A stretch of 32,528 bases of DNA from Bacteroides sp. (GCA_014801815.1 JAAVDM010000047.1:1-32528), one strand, 5' to 3'; positions 15,189-24,453 are shown, counted from the stretch's first letter. The notes: generated from the letters alone by a model not told the origin. Numbers and translations: made by a program.

Positions 15189-16760
15189 ATGGCAGGTGGA
15201 AACATAGCCCATATGTCGCCAAGGCAGAAGATGATAAACCTCATGTATATCGTCCTCACCGCCATGCTCGCCCTTAACGTGAGCAGCGACGTGCTCAACG
15301 GCTTCAACCAGGTACATGAGGGGCTGCACCGCACCAACCTCAACATGTCGGCCAAAAACGACATACAGTTTCGCTACTTAGGCGAGCTCTACGAGAAGAA
15401 CCCGGCCAAAGCGGCCGTATGGTATGAGAAGGGTGTCGAGCTGCATGACCGCACCTCGGCTCTCTATCTGGCCATCGACTCGCTCAAGACCGACATCGCA
15501 CGGAAAGCCGACGGTCCCGAAGGCGACTATAATTCCATAGTCAACCTCGATGACCTTGAGGCAGCCTCCGTGACTATGCTCAATCCGACTACAATGCGCG
15601 GACGCCGTCTGCGCGAGAAAGTCGAAGCCTACCGCGACTTTGTGACTCCTCTTATCGGCGACTCGGTTAAGCAGAAAGCCGTGCTTGAAATGCTTTCGAC
15701 TGAAGTTTCTCCCGTACCCGGCACCGTTGTGCCGCTCGAATGGGAAACTAAGATGTTCGACAACATGCCGGCCGTAGCCGCAGTGACTCTGCTTACCAAA
15801 CTGCAGAACGATATACGTCAGGCCGAGTCTGAAGCTTTCAGCAATCTCATCACCAATGTAGACATCGGTGATGTGCGCGTTAACGAACTCAACGCCTACG
15901 TCATACCCAACAGTAACATGATAATGCGCGGTGGTAAATACTCGGCAAGTATAGTTCTCGCCGCTATTGATACCACACAGCGCCCCACAATCTTTGTAAA
16001 CGGCTCGAAACTCAACAATAATCGCGGTGTATATGAATTTGTGGCCGGATCCGTAGGTAATCACGAATATTCGGGCTATATCGAAGTCATGAAAGGCGAC
16101 GGCACCGTCGACAAGCATCCTTTTAAAGCCGCCTACACGGTGATGGAGCCTATGGCGACAATCTCGCCCACAATGATGAATGTACTCTATGCCGGTATCG
16201 ACAATCCCATAAGTATCTCGGTACCGGGTGTGCCTATGTCATCGATACAGGCCACAATGACCAACGGCTCCCTAACCCGAAACGGCGACTCATGGATTGC
16301 TCATGCCGGACAGGTAGGTACCGAGGCCGTGATTTCCGTAACAGCCAATATCCAAGGCTCATCGCAGACAGTAGGCTCAATGACTTTCCGTGTGCGCAAA
16401 CTCCCCGACCCGACCCCATATCTTCAGTTAAAAGACGCACAGGGCAATCCGGTACAATACAAGGGTTTCCCGAAGCGTATATCTAAAGCTGACCTTATGG
16501 CAGCCCCGGGACTCGGAGCGGCTATCGACGATGATATCCTCAATGTCACCTATACTGTACTGTCGTTCTCAACAATATTCTATGACTCGATGGGTAATGC
16601 TATTCCGGAGGTATCGGACGGAGCCTCATTCTCGGCACGACAGAAAGAACAGTTCAGGCGTCTCAAACCGGGCCAGACATTCTTTATATCGGAAGTAAAG
16701 GCCAAAGGTCCCGATGGTATCACGCGCTCCATATCACCTATGCAAGTAGCGCTTAACTGA
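15189..16760 (+). CDS. porM: T9SS motor subunit PorM/GldM
   Basis: PorM crosses the inner membrane once and reaches through the periplasm to the PorK/PorN ring, transmitting torque. The 523 residues agree with the family. An N-terminal cytosolic stub with R12, a membrane helix (about 16-33, INLMYIVLTAMLALNVSSDVL) and four periplasmic domains follow, with the first helical and the later ones strand-rich (FVNGSKLNNNRGVYEF, then the C-terminal TFFISEVKAKGPDG). The start at 15189 leaves a 61-nt spacer after porL, the longest within the operon but without terminator signals. Confidence 0.95.
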   Translation: MAGGNIAHMSPRQKMINLMYIVLTAMLALNVSSDVLNGFNQVHEGLHRTNLNMSAKNDIQFRYLGELYEKNPAKAAVWYEKGVELHDRTSALYLAIDSLKTDIARKADGPEGDYNSIVNLDDLEAASVTMLNPTTMRGRRLREKVEAYRDFVTPLIGDSVKQKAVLEMLSTEVSPVPGTVVPLEWETKMFDNMPAVAAVTLLTKLQNDIRQAESEAFSNLITNVDIGDVRVNELNAYVIPNSNMIMRGGKYSASIVLAAIDTTQRPTIFVNGSKLNNNRGVYEFVAGSVGNHEYSGYIEVMKGDGTVDKHPFKAAYTVMEPMATISPTMMNVLYAGIDNPISISVPGVPMSSIQATMTNGSLTRNGDSWIAHAGQVGTEAVISVTANIQGSSQTVGSMTFRVRKLPDPTPYLQLKDAQGNPVQYKGFPKRISKADLMAAPGLGAAIDDDILNVTYTVLSFSTIFYDSMGNAIPEVSDGASFSARQKEQFRRLKPGQTFFISEVKAKGPDGITRSISPMQVALN

Positions 16761-16810
16761 CGGGAGGCCAACCATACAACATATTCAGAACACAAACTGC
16801 ATGTAAGCAC

Positions 16811-17962
16811 ATGAAGACATATCGCAATTTATTAGCTATAATAACCCTCGCCTTCTGCAGCGCCGCCGTCACCGCACAGGTGGAGACAGGCGGTGTGGTG
16901 CGCAAGCGCGCCGAAAAAGAGCAGCAGAAAACCGGCGCACAGACCGGTCCGCAGGTTACCGAACGAATGACCGGATTCTTCGAGACCAAGGAGCCACATG
17001 ACGCCGACCTGGCTTACATGCGCCAGATATACCGACAGCTCGATCTCACAAAAGACGCCAACACGCCGCTCTACTTTCCGGAAGACGTAATCGACGGGCA
17101 GGAGAATCTGTTCCGTATCATTCTGGGCCTTGTGGTAGACGAAAAAATACCGGCCTACGAATATCTGGACGGCCGTGAGGTATTTACCGATCAATACCGT
17201 ATCAATGTTCCTGAAATGCTTGACCGTTTCGGCATCTATTACACTCAGGGTGACGGGAAGGACAAGAAGTATGTCATAGAGGAAGCCGATGTGCCGACAG
17301 GACAGGTACTGAATTATTACATACTCGAAAAATGGGAATTTGACCGTCGTACCAACCGCATGAAAACCCGTGTCGAGGCAATATGTCCCGTACTGAACCG
17401 TGTGGGCGATTTCGGCGGTGAAGCACGCTACCCTATGTTCTGGGTACGTTTCGATGTGCTCCGCCCATATCTGGCGCAGCAGTACGTATTCCTCAACGAT
17501 GATAATAACCTGCCGCAGTACAGTCTTGACGATTATTTCAATCTGGCCATGTACGATGGTGAGATATACAAGACACGTAATCTGCGCAACCTATCAATGA
17601 ATCAGATGTATCCTGACCCCGATGACCTGAAACGGGCACAGGATAGCATTGACAAACGCCTGCGTGAGTTCGGTAAAGACCTGTGGGTACCCACACGCGA
17701 GGAATATCTCGCACAGCGCGAGAAAGCCGAGGAAATTGCCGCCGCTGCCGATTCAATACCGGAACGTACTGTAGTCGAAGCTGCCACAGACGATGACTCA
17801 TCGACCAAATCTGTGCGCGGACGCCGTACCAAAGCATCAAGTACCAAGGCTAAAACAAATAACAAAAACAACAAGAAGCCTAAGGTTAAGAGTGCCCCGA
17901 GCAGCTCGGGCAATTCAGCTAATTCGGCAGCCGCCAAATCGGTGCGTCGCCGTAAGAAATAA
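16811..17962 (+). CDS. porN: T9SS periplasmic ring protein PorN/GldN
   Basis: PorN pairs with PorK in the ring below the outer membrane. The 383-residue protein has a signal peptide ending VTAQ (residues 1-23) and the GldN-type core (about 50-310), including RQIYRQLDLTKDANTPLYFP and YKTRNLRNLSMNQMYPDPDD. Residues from about 321 to the end form a low-complexity, strongly basic tail: roughly 18 Lys/Arg in the last 52 residues, mixed with Ser, Asn and Ala. The tail could contact peptidoglycan or lipopolysaccharide, but this is inference. It is the last gene of the operon; a convergent glycosyltransferase gene starts 11 nt further. Confidence 0.94.
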   Translation: MKTYRNLLAIITLAFCSAAVTAQVETGGVVRKRAEKEQQKTGAQTGPQVTERMTGFFETKEPHDADLAYMRQIYRQLDLTKDANTPLYFPEDVIDGQENLFRIILGLVVDEKIPAYEYLDGREVFTDQYRINVPEMLDRFGIYYTQGDGKDKKYVIEEADVPTGQVLNYYILEKWEFDRRTNRMKTRVEAICPVLNRVGDFGGEARYPMFWVRFDVLRPYLAQQYVFLNDDNNLPQYSLDDYFNLAMYDGEIYKTRNLRNLSMNQMYPDPDDLKRAQDSIDKRLREFGKDLWVPTREEYLAQREKAEEIAAAADSIPERTVVEAATDDDSSTKSVRGRRTKASSTKAKTNNKNNKKPKVKSAPSSSGNSANSAAAKSVRRRKK

Positions 17963-17973
17963 AATCACAGCTC

Positions 17974-18972
17974 TCAGAGCATACGCACAGCTATACGCCC
18001 GGCGCCCCGGTGGCCCCGGGCTGTATATTTATATAGCATACGCACAAGGCACTTCTGCCAACCGGTAAGTGTGCGGCTATTATTAAGCGTGCGTCCGAGC
18101 AGAACCACAGCCAAATCCTCGCGTCCTTCCCGGCTGTACTGTGCCGCCAGTACGGTACGCCGGTAATCGACGAGATTCAGATAATGCCGCCAACGGGGAA
18201 GTTTGGAATTACGCAACACATTCTCAATTCTATCAAGCGCTTCTTCCCACACACCTGCTCTTGAACTGAAGTCCAATCCTGTAAGCGATTCAGCCTGACT
18301 GTAAATCTCAGCCATAGGGCGCGATACCCATTCCACACGGTCAGTAAGTGACAGCAGACGCACCCCTAATTCCCAATCGTCCCATACTTTCAGGTCATTG
18401 TCCCACCCCCCTGCGCGCCGCAACACATCAGTACGCACGGCATAACCGACCGTACGAAGTGTGGCATGTATCAGATGTGAGTCAAGAGGATCCCCGTCAG
18501 GCCCGGGAGTCTGTCGTCGCGCACCGTCAAGAAAATTATAGTTTACCGGCCACGCCGCTATGTCAGGCTTCTTACTTCCTTGCAGAGTTTCAAAAGCTGT
18601 CATAGCCATATCCGAATGCATCATGTCGTCACTGTCGAAAAACATCACATACTCTGTCTCGGTTCTGTTCAGTCCGGCCTGACGCGCATGACATGCTCCC
18701 CGGCGATTCTCACTTATGACACTCACACTAAAATCGTCTGTACCATACCGTTGCGTCCACTTCTCGGCCACCTGAAGTGTACCGTCAGTCGAGGCATTAT
18801 CAACCACTATCAGCCTCAATGGTCTCAGACTCTGACTCCGTATGCTGTCCAGACAGCGTACCAACAGATCGGCCCGGTTATATACCGGTACCACAACTGT
18901 AAGACCGTGCAACCACCTTCTTTCAGCACCCGAATCGTAACTCTCATTGAACATATCTACAAATTTAGTCAA
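17974..18972 (-). CDS. Family 2 glycosyltransferase
   Basis: A GT-A fold glycosyltransferase of 332 residues. The N-terminal LTVVVPVYNRADLLVRCLDSI and VVDNASTDGT bind the nucleotide-sugar, and DSDD (in FFDSDDMMH) is the DxD metal-binding motif. The C-terminal part is less conserved and has no clear membrane helix. Donor and acceptor cannot be inferred. The first ATG is at 18972, but an in-frame ATG at 18954 (MFNESYDSG) lies 5 nt after a perfect -7 box (18967-18960) and may be the true, leaderless start. It is convergent with porN and divergent from the next glycosyltransferase. Confidence 0.9.
   Translation of the reverse strand: MTKFVDMFNESYDSGAERRWLHGLTVVVPVYNRADLLVRCLDSIRSQSLRPLRLIVVDNASTDGTLQVAEKWTQRYGTDDFSVSVISENRRGACHARQAGLNRTETEYVMFFDSDDMMHSDMAMTAFETLQGSKKPDIAAWPVNYNFLDGARRQTPGPDGDPLDSHLIHATLRTVGYAVRTDVLRRAGGWDNDLKVWDDWELGVRLLSLTDRVEWVSRPMAEIYSQAESLTGLDFSSRAGVWEEALDRIENVLRNSKLPRWRHYLNLVDYRRTVLAAQYSREGREDLAVVLLGRTLNNSRTLTGWQKCLVRMLYKYTARGHRGAGRIAVRML
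18960..18967 (-). promoter_or_regulatory. Candidate -7 element, possibly leaderless
   Basis: TAAATTTG on the minus strand fits TAnnTTTG and ends 5 nt before the ATG at 18954. No acceptable -33 element is found 19-21 nt upstream, so support is partial. Confidence 0.35.
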
Positions 18973-19001
18973 TCTTTACAACATAGTTGACGAATATTTA
19001 T

Positions 19002-19009
19002 TATTTTTG
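19002..19009 (+). promoter_or_regulatory. Candidate -7 element just before the GT-B gene, possibly leaderless
   Basis: TATTTTTG on the plus strand fits TAnnTTTG and ends 4 nt before the ATG at 19014. The -33 element is not recognisable. If used, transcription would begin at or next to the start codon. Confidence 0.35.
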
Positions 19010-19013
19010 CTGA

Positions 19014-20129
19014 ATGAAGATTCTATTCTTAGGCGATTACTCAAATCTACACGCTTGTCTGGCGGCTGAACTTCGTGGCAGGGGTCATGAAGTGACGGTT
19101 GTGTCGGACGGCGGACGATATATGCGCACCGAGGCTGATGTGAGGCTCGACCGTCATCCCGGTGCATGGGGCACTATGCGGTATATGGCCGATATCGCAC
19201 GTATATGGCCCCGGTTAAAAGGCTACGATGTCGTGCAGCTCATCAATCCCCACTTCGCGGCGCTGCGTCCCGGACGGCTGCGGCCGCTTTTGAAGAAGCT
19301 CAAGAACAACAACGGCAGTCTGTTTCTGACCTTAGCAGGCGATGATCATTTCTTTGTGAAAGCCTGCACGGAGACACGTACATTTCGATTCTCGGAATAT
19401 CGTGCCGGCACACGCCGCACGGAATTCGTCATGAGAGAACCGGCACGTGAATCCGGTTGGATGCTGCCTGAAGTGGCCGACTTCAATCGTGAAGTCTATG
19501 ATATGGTGAACGGCGCGATGTCTGTACTGCCGGAGTATGATATGGTTGGACGTCCATTGTTGGGCGACCGGCTTGTATTCACCAATATTCCTATTGACCT
19601 CAATGCACTCCCCTACACTCCGCTGCCGGAACTCGGGAACGGGCAGTTGCGGATACTGATAGGTATGCGGAAAGCTATGGAGGTACAGAAAGGGACAGCA
19701 CGTATGGCTAAAACTGTAGGAGAATTAGCACGTCGTAATCCTCGCCGGTTTGCGCTCGAAACGGTAAACAGTATACCTTTGGCTGAATATCTTCAGCGTG
19801 TACAGGCAAATCACATAGTGCTTGACCAGCTGTATTCCTACTCTCCGGCCACCAATGCCCTGCAGACTATGGCATTGGGACGCATAGCAGGCTCAGGCGG
19901 ACAGCCGGAGTTCTATCGTGCAATAGGCTGGACAGGTGCAGAACCCGTGCTGAAGCTCGACCCGCTGACCGATATAGAGGACAGCCTGTGGCGGCTCATA
20001 CGCAATCCGGAAGATATGGCACAGCGTTCACTGGCCGGAAGACGACTGGTGGAACAGAACAATGATGTACGTATAGTAGCCCGGCGTTTCGAAGAACATT
20101 GGCAGAACATATTAAGTCGGACATCATGA
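19014..20129 (+). CDS. Glycosyltransferase, GT-B fold (GT4-like)
   Basis: The 371-residue protein starts with MKILFLGDYSNLHACLAAEL and GHEVTVVSDG, the typical N-terminal Rossmann half of GT4-type enzymes. A C-terminal half follows with LDQLYSYSPATNALQTMALG, which resembles the donor-binding region around the second Rossmann domain. It lacks membrane helices and should act at the cytosolic face of the inner membrane. Sugar specificity is not predictable. It begins a plus-strand run of four genes with overlapping ends, ATGA being shared with the next gene. Confidence 0.82.
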   Translation: MKILFLGDYSNLHACLAAELRGRGHEVTVVSDGGRYMRTEADVRLDRHPGAWGTMRYMADIARIWPRLKGYDVVQLINPHFAALRPGRLRPLLKKLKNNNGSLFLTLAGDDHFFVKACTETRTFRFSEYRAGTRRTEFVMREPARESGWMLPEVADFNREVYDMVNGAMSVLPEYDMVGRPLLGDRLVFTNIPIDLNALPYTPLPELGNGQLRILIGMRKAMEVQKGTARMAKTVGELARRNPRRFALETVNSIPLAEYLQRVQANHIVLDQLYSYSPATNALQTMALGRIAGSGGQPEFYRAIGWTGAEPVLKLDPLTDIEDSLWRLIRNPEDMAQRSLAGRRLVEQNNDVRIVARRFEEHWQNILSRTS

Positions 20130-20962
20130 CACGACTTCAAGTACTTATATGCACATTAGGGCAGGAAGGAATAGAACGGGTGGCCGCCTGTGCTCACCCG
20201 AGAGTCGAAGGTGTGGAATATCTTGTCAGTTGTCAGCTCACTGACGAGCCGTTCAATATACCGGAAGCACTGAAACGTCCCGATTTCAGAATTATTACCA
20301 ATACTACCCGAGGTCTGTCACGCAACCGTAATATAGCATTCGCGGCCGCAACAGCGCCTACGGCTCTCATAGCCGATGATGACATAAAGTACACTCCTGA
20401 AAGTCTGAAAAAACTTATGACGGCATTTGAAGTACATCCGGAAGCCGATGTACTGCTTTGTCGTGCCCTGCGTGGTGACGGACTTCCGTTTAAACCTCAT
20501 CCGGACAAAGTCGTAACTCTGTCCGAGCAACCCAAAGGCTATTATGTCATATCGTTCGAAATAGCTTTCCGTCCGGCATCAGTAAGAAAAGCCGGGATTT
20601 TATTCAATGAGAATTTCGGTATCGGGGCGCCACTTCCTATGGGTGAGGAAAGCGTATGGCTCACCGACATTGTAAACGCAGATCTGAAAGTACTGATGTT
20701 ACCGCTCGATATATGTATCCATCCGGGTCTGACCACTTCCGAACGTAAAGGCAAAGACCCCGCACATATCGGTGCAAAAGCGGCGGCGGTGATGCACATG
20801 CACCCTGTGAGCTGGCCTTTACGTATGATAGCTATCGGCCGCCGTGAAAGCAACGGACTCAAAGGTGGCTTCGGAGCTTATGTCACTCACTGGCTGAACG
20901 GCATACGTTTGGCACGGCGTCTCAAAGTGTTCAGACAACCGTCACAGACCGGCAAATCATGA
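20126..20962 (+). CDS. Family 2-like glycosyltransferase
   Basis: The preferred start is the ATG at 20126, which overlaps the stop of the previous gene as ATGA; an upstream ATG at 20099 is in the coding part of that gene. The 278-residue protein has a reduced GT-A N-terminus (TRLQVLICTLGQEG), the RGLSRNRNIAFAAA motif common in GT2 enzymes and the metal-binding motif DDD in LIADDDIKYTPE. The GEESVWLTDI segment supplies the acidic catalytic region. This resembles a group of Bacteroidales capsule or O-antigen transferases, without known acceptor. Confidence 0.8.
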   Translation: MTRLQVLICTLGQEGIERVAACAHPRVEGVEYLVSCQLTDEPFNIPEALKRPDFRIITNTTRGLSRNRNIAFAAATAPTALIADDDIKYTPESLKKLMTAFEVHPEADVLLCRALRGDGLPFKPHPDKVVTLSEQPKGYYVISFEIAFRPASVRKAGILFNENFGIGAPLPMGEESVWLTDIVNADLKVLMLPLDICIHPGLTTSERKGKDPAHIGAKAAAVMHMHPVSWPLRMIAIGRRESNGLKGGFGAYVTHWLNGIRLARRLKVFRQPSQTGKS

Positions 20963-21987
20963 AACAGTCCGTATCGGCTTCTCTGTTACCGGAGGTATCG
21001 TTCGTAATGCCGGCTTACAATGCCTCAAATTTCATAAAACGTGCTCTCGATAGTCTGCTGGTACAAAAGGGAGCGAAATTTGAAATTGTAGTTATAGATG
21101 ATTGTTCGACTGACGGGACGGCGGATATAGTAAGAGATTATGAAAACCGGTACCCGGATATAGTGAGGCTTGTACAGATGTCTTCCAACTCCGGATGTGC
21201 TTTCATACCCCGCCGCCTTGCTATCGAAGAGGCTCGTGCTCCGCTTGTGGCTCCGCTTGACGCCGATGACTGGGTAGAGCCTGACTATCTGGAGACACTG
21301 TTGCGCCGGCGTCGTGACACCGGTGCGGATATCGTGTACCCTGTCATGTATCTGCATGACGGTACTACAGCCGAACGGTTTGTTCCTGCTGCCGATTTCC
21401 CGGTGGAACGTGTATGGAAAGGACGTGATATGGTGGCTCTGACACTCGATGGCTGGCAGATTGGTGCCGGAGGGGGAATAATACTCCGTGAACTGTATAT
21501 GGAATGTTTCAGAAGGTTTGAAATGGTACCTTCGGTATTTGCCGACGAGGTACTGACAAGACAGCTCCTTTTGCTCGCCTCTTCAGTTGCCATAGCCGAA
21601 ACACCCTACTTCTATCTGATGCAGCCTGATTCAGTGACACACAGCCCGTCGTTGAAGCTGTTTGACTTTCTGCAGTCTGACCGTGCTTTAGTAAGTTTCG
21701 CCTCCGATCACTGGAATGCTGATGAAGAGGTTCCGTTCATGGCCGCACGGCAGCTATTCCATAATTTCTTTCGTGGTATACGTCTGATTGCTTCTCTGAA
21801 AGGTTTTACGCCTGCTCAGCGCCGTGAGGCACGCCGTTTGCTGAACGTACAGCGGCGTCATATAGACTGGCGACGCCTGCGGGGGCGTGTAAGTCCGCGT
21901 TATTATGCTCTTGCCCGTCTCGGAGTCAGGACTTCGTTGTTTATTCTACCGCTCTATGATAAATTCACACAGCAGAAAAAACACTGA
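20959..21987 (+). CDS. Family 2 glycosyltransferase
   Basis: The 342-residue enzyme has a canonical GT-A domain: VSFVMPAYNASNFIKRALDSL, VVIDDCSTDGTADIV and the DxD motif in PLDADDWVEPDYLE. The C-terminal ~130 residues (RRLFHNFF-like helices) are basic and probably membrane-associated without a full helix. It starts at the ATG overlapping the upstream stop (ATGA) and its last 32 nt overlap the flippase gene, so the four genes act as one translational unit. Donor sugar unknown. Confidence 0.92.
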   Translation: MKQSVSASLLPEVSFVMPAYNASNFIKRALDSLLVQKGAKFEIVVIDDCSTDGTADIVRDYENRYPDIVRLVQMSSNSGCAFIPRRLAIEEARAPLVAPLDADDWVEPDYLETLLRRRRDTGADIVYPVMYLHDGTTAERFVPAADFPVERVWKGRDMVALTLDGWQIGAGGGIILRELYMECFRRFEMVPSVFADEVLTRQLLLLASSVAIAETPYFYLMQPDSVTHSPSLKLFDFLQSDRALVSFASDHWNADEEVPFMAARQLFHNFFRGIRLIASLKGFTPAQRREARRLLNVQRRHIDWRRLRGRVSPRYYALARLGVRTSLFILPLYDKFTQQKKH

Positions 21988-23467
21988 CATTTATCGCAGC
22001 ATATTAAAGGGTTTCTCGCTGTTCGGCAGTGTACAGGTGCTTCAGATTATAGTTAATCTTGTACGCGGCAAACTCGTAGCCATATTTCTCGGCCCCGAGG
22101 GTATGGGTATATCAGCTCTTCTTACCTCAGCCTCACAGACCATACAACGTTTCTCCTCATTAGGACTTAATCTCGCTATTGTCAAGGAAGTGGCAGCAGG
22201 TAAAGAAGATACCGGCACACTTGGAACAGCCCTCGGAGTAGCACGACGCCTGATACTTGTCACCTCACTGTTCGGCGCTCTCGTCTGTATGCTAGGAAGC
22301 CGTTGGCTCAGTCAGGCAACATTTGAGACTGCCGATATGGCACCGATGTTCATGTTGCTCGGCGTTGCTGTCTTTCTGACAATATTATACAACGGTGTGT
22401 TGGCTCTGCTTCAGGGGTTACATGAAGTAGGACGCATCTCCAAAGCCTCACTCGTGAGCGCACTTTCCGGTCTACTGTTAGGTGTGCCGCTTTACTGGTG
22501 GTTCGGATACGACGGTATCGTACCCGCTATGGTACTTCTCGCCCTGACTATGGCGATATTCTACACCTTAGCGCTTCGTAAGGCACTGCGCGAACGCACT
22601 CATCAGCGTATACGCTTCTCTTGGCAATCACATCGTCCCGTAGTGGTACGTCTCGTAATGCTCGGGCTGGTACTTATGGTGTCTGACCTTATAGGCTCCG
22701 GCTGTACTTACGCACTCAACATATTTCTGAATGCAACAGGCGATATAGACACCGTTGGTCTGTATCAGGGTGCAAATTCGCTTACCACACAATACTCGGG
22801 AATGGTATTTTCGGCGCTCGCACTCGACTACTTTCCAAGACTATCGGCAGTAGCCGGCGACAACGTGGAAATGCGCCGTGTAGTCAACCGGCAGATAGAA
22901 ATGGTAGGCTACATCGTCACACCTATAGTGTGCGCACTCATACTCACAGCCCCTCTTGTAATAGAGATTCTGTTGACATCACGCTTCGAATCAGTTACTC
23001 CTCTTATGCGTTGGATGGGCTTGGGGGTGATGCTCAAAGCTCTGATGTTTCCGTTAGGTTATATAGCCTTCGCAAAAGATAATAAAAAGGTCTTTCTCTG
23101 GCTCGAAGGAATCACGGGCAATCTGCTGACACTCGGTATGAGTGCAGCAGGCTTTATGTTCTTCGGACTGATAGGACTTGGTTACGGTATGGTGGCAGAC
23201 TGCTGTATATGCTGTATAATCTATTACTGCGTCAACCGCCGCCTCTATGACTTCCGTCTTGACACACGTGCCGTAAAGGGTGCTGTGGTGTCTGCCTTAC
23301 TGTGTATCACCACTTTCGCCGCCTCGTTTCTGCCGTCAGCAATCATTTCATATACTGTTATGGGTACTGTTGCTGTCGGTTCGGCCGGTGTGTCGGCCTA
23401 CATGCTGCGCCGGCGTCTGAAGCGCGTCCCGCCGTCTGCTCCAGATGATAACGCGGCCGATGCTTGA
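21956..23467 (+). CDS. Oligosaccharide flippase, Wzx/O-antigen translocase type
   Basis: This 503-residue polytopic protein has about 12-14 hydrophobic segments, the MOP-superfamily pattern of Wzx flippases. LGPEGMGISALLTSASQTIQRFSSLGLNLAIVKE near the N-terminus is characteristic of the O-antigen translocase subgroup. It would flip an undecaprenyl-linked glycan across the inner membrane. The start at 21956 is chosen because earlier in-frame starts lie deep within the preceding gene. Its last 110 nt overlap the 3' end of the convergent glycosyltransferase gene. Confidence 0.9.
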   Translation: MINSHSRKNTDIYRSILKGFSLFGSVQVLQIIVNLVRGKLVAIFLGPEGMGISALLTSASQTIQRFSSLGLNLAIVKEVAAGKEDTGTLGTALGVARRLILVTSLFGALVCMLGSRWLSQATFETADMAPMFMLLGVAVFLTILYNGVLALLQGLHEVGRISKASLVSALSGLLLGVPLYWWFGYDGIVPAMVLLALTMAIFYTLALRKALRERTHQRIRFSWQSHRPVVVRLVMLGLVLMVSDLIGSGCTYALNIFLNATGDIDTVGLYQGANSLTTQYSGMVFSALALDYFPRLSAVAGDNVEMRRVVNRQIEMVGYIVTPIVCALILTAPLVIEILLTSRFESVTPLMRWMGLGVMLKALMFPLGYIAFAKDNKKVFLWLEGITGNLLTLGMSAAGFMFFGLIGLGYGMVADCCICCIIYYCVNRRLYDFRLDTRAVKGAVVSALLCITTFAASFLPSAIISYTVMGTVAVGSAGVSAYMLRRRLKRVPPSAPDDNAADA

Positions 23468-24449
23468 CCTCGGTATATATCTTGCCTATATACTCTCCTG
23501 TCACACCTAAAGCCATCAGCAGCACACCGCTGCACAGCCACACTGATACCATAAGTGATGACCAGCCTTCTATGGTATATCCACCCAGATAGCGTACCAG
23601 CACATATATCAGTATGGCAAAAGCCACAAGCAGAAATACTATACCGGTGACAAATACCATTCTGACAGGCCGTACCGAAAACGAGGTTATACCGTCGGCA
23701 GCAAAATTAAACATGCGTCCGAAAGGATATTTGGTCTTTCCGGCCACACGTCGTGCACGGGTGAAATAAACTTTTGACTGTGCGAAGCCAAGCATAGGGA
23801 CTATGCCTCGCAGATACAGATTGCGTTCCTCATAGCTGACCAATGACTCTATGGCCCGGCGGCTCATAAGCCTATAATCACTGTGATTATATACGGTGCT
23901 TGCTCCGAGAGCTGCCATAAGTTTATAATGGGCCTGAGCCAGACCGCGTTTGACCCGGCTGTCACTTGTGCGGTCGGAACGCACGCCGTACACAATCTCA
24001 TATCCTTTCATATACTCTTCGACCATCGCTCCTATGGCACCGGGGTCGTCCTGCATATCGGCATCAATAGTCACCACTATGTCAGCGTATGAAACAGCCG
24101 CCTCAATACCTGCCACAAGAGCATTCTGATGACCGGCATTGGCTGAAAGACGTAATCCTCCGACAGTCTCCGGAAAACAGTCTACAAAGCCGCTTATAAT
24201 CTCCCACGTGGTGTCGGTACTCCCATCATCAACATACAGAATATAGCTGTCAGCACTTATTTTACCTTCATTTTTAAGCGCTGCAAGCACAGCGTTCAGT
24301 CGCCGGTGTGAGAACGGCAACACTTCCTCTTCATTAAGACAAGGCACTACAATACACAGCACAGGTATTTCGATACGCTGTCTCACAGGTGCCGGATGAC
24401 TGTCAAGGGGAGCGGAAATATAAATATGCTCTTTGCCGGAAGAAGTCAT
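23358..24449 (-). CDS. GT2 polyprenyl-phosphate glycosyltransferase (GtrB/DPM-like)
   Basis: The 363-residue protein has a GT-A domain (VVPCLNEEEVLPFSHRRL, YVDDGSTDTTWEII, DADMQDDP) followed by two C-terminal membrane helices (about 268-290 and 300-325). This is the layout of GtrB/ArnC/dolichol-phosphate-mannose synthase-like enzymes that load a sugar onto polyprenyl phosphate. The family's usual end, YTEVKHRPRYHLEQT, is present and is followed by about 22 extra residues. The gene lies 4 nt after the acyltransferase gene and ends by overlapping the flippase gene tail to tail. The lipid-linked sugar would serve periplasmic or surface glycan modification. Confidence 0.9.
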   Translation of the reverse strand: MTSSGKEHIYISAPLDSHPAPVRQRIEIPVLCIVVPCLNEEEVLPFSHRRLNAVLAALKNEGKISADSYILYVDDGSTDTTWEIISGFVDCFPETVGGLRLSANAGHQNALVAGIEAAVSYADIVVTIDADMQDDPGAIGAMVEEYMKGYEIVYGVRSDRTSDSRVKRGLAQAHYKLMAALGASTVYNHSDYRLMSRRAIESLVSYEERNLYLRGIVPMLGFAQSKVYFTRARRVAGKTKYPFGRMFNFAADGITSFSVRPVRMVFVTGIVFLLVAFAILIYVLVRYLGGYTIEGWSSLMVSVWLCSGVLLMALGVTGEYIGKIYTEVKHRPRYHLEQTAGRASDAGAACRPTHRPNRQQQYP

Positions 24450-24453
24450 TATG

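Noticed and set aside
15378..16118. 246-codon minus-strand frame inside porM
   Set aside because: It runs antisense to well-conserved PorM sequence and shows no family likeness.
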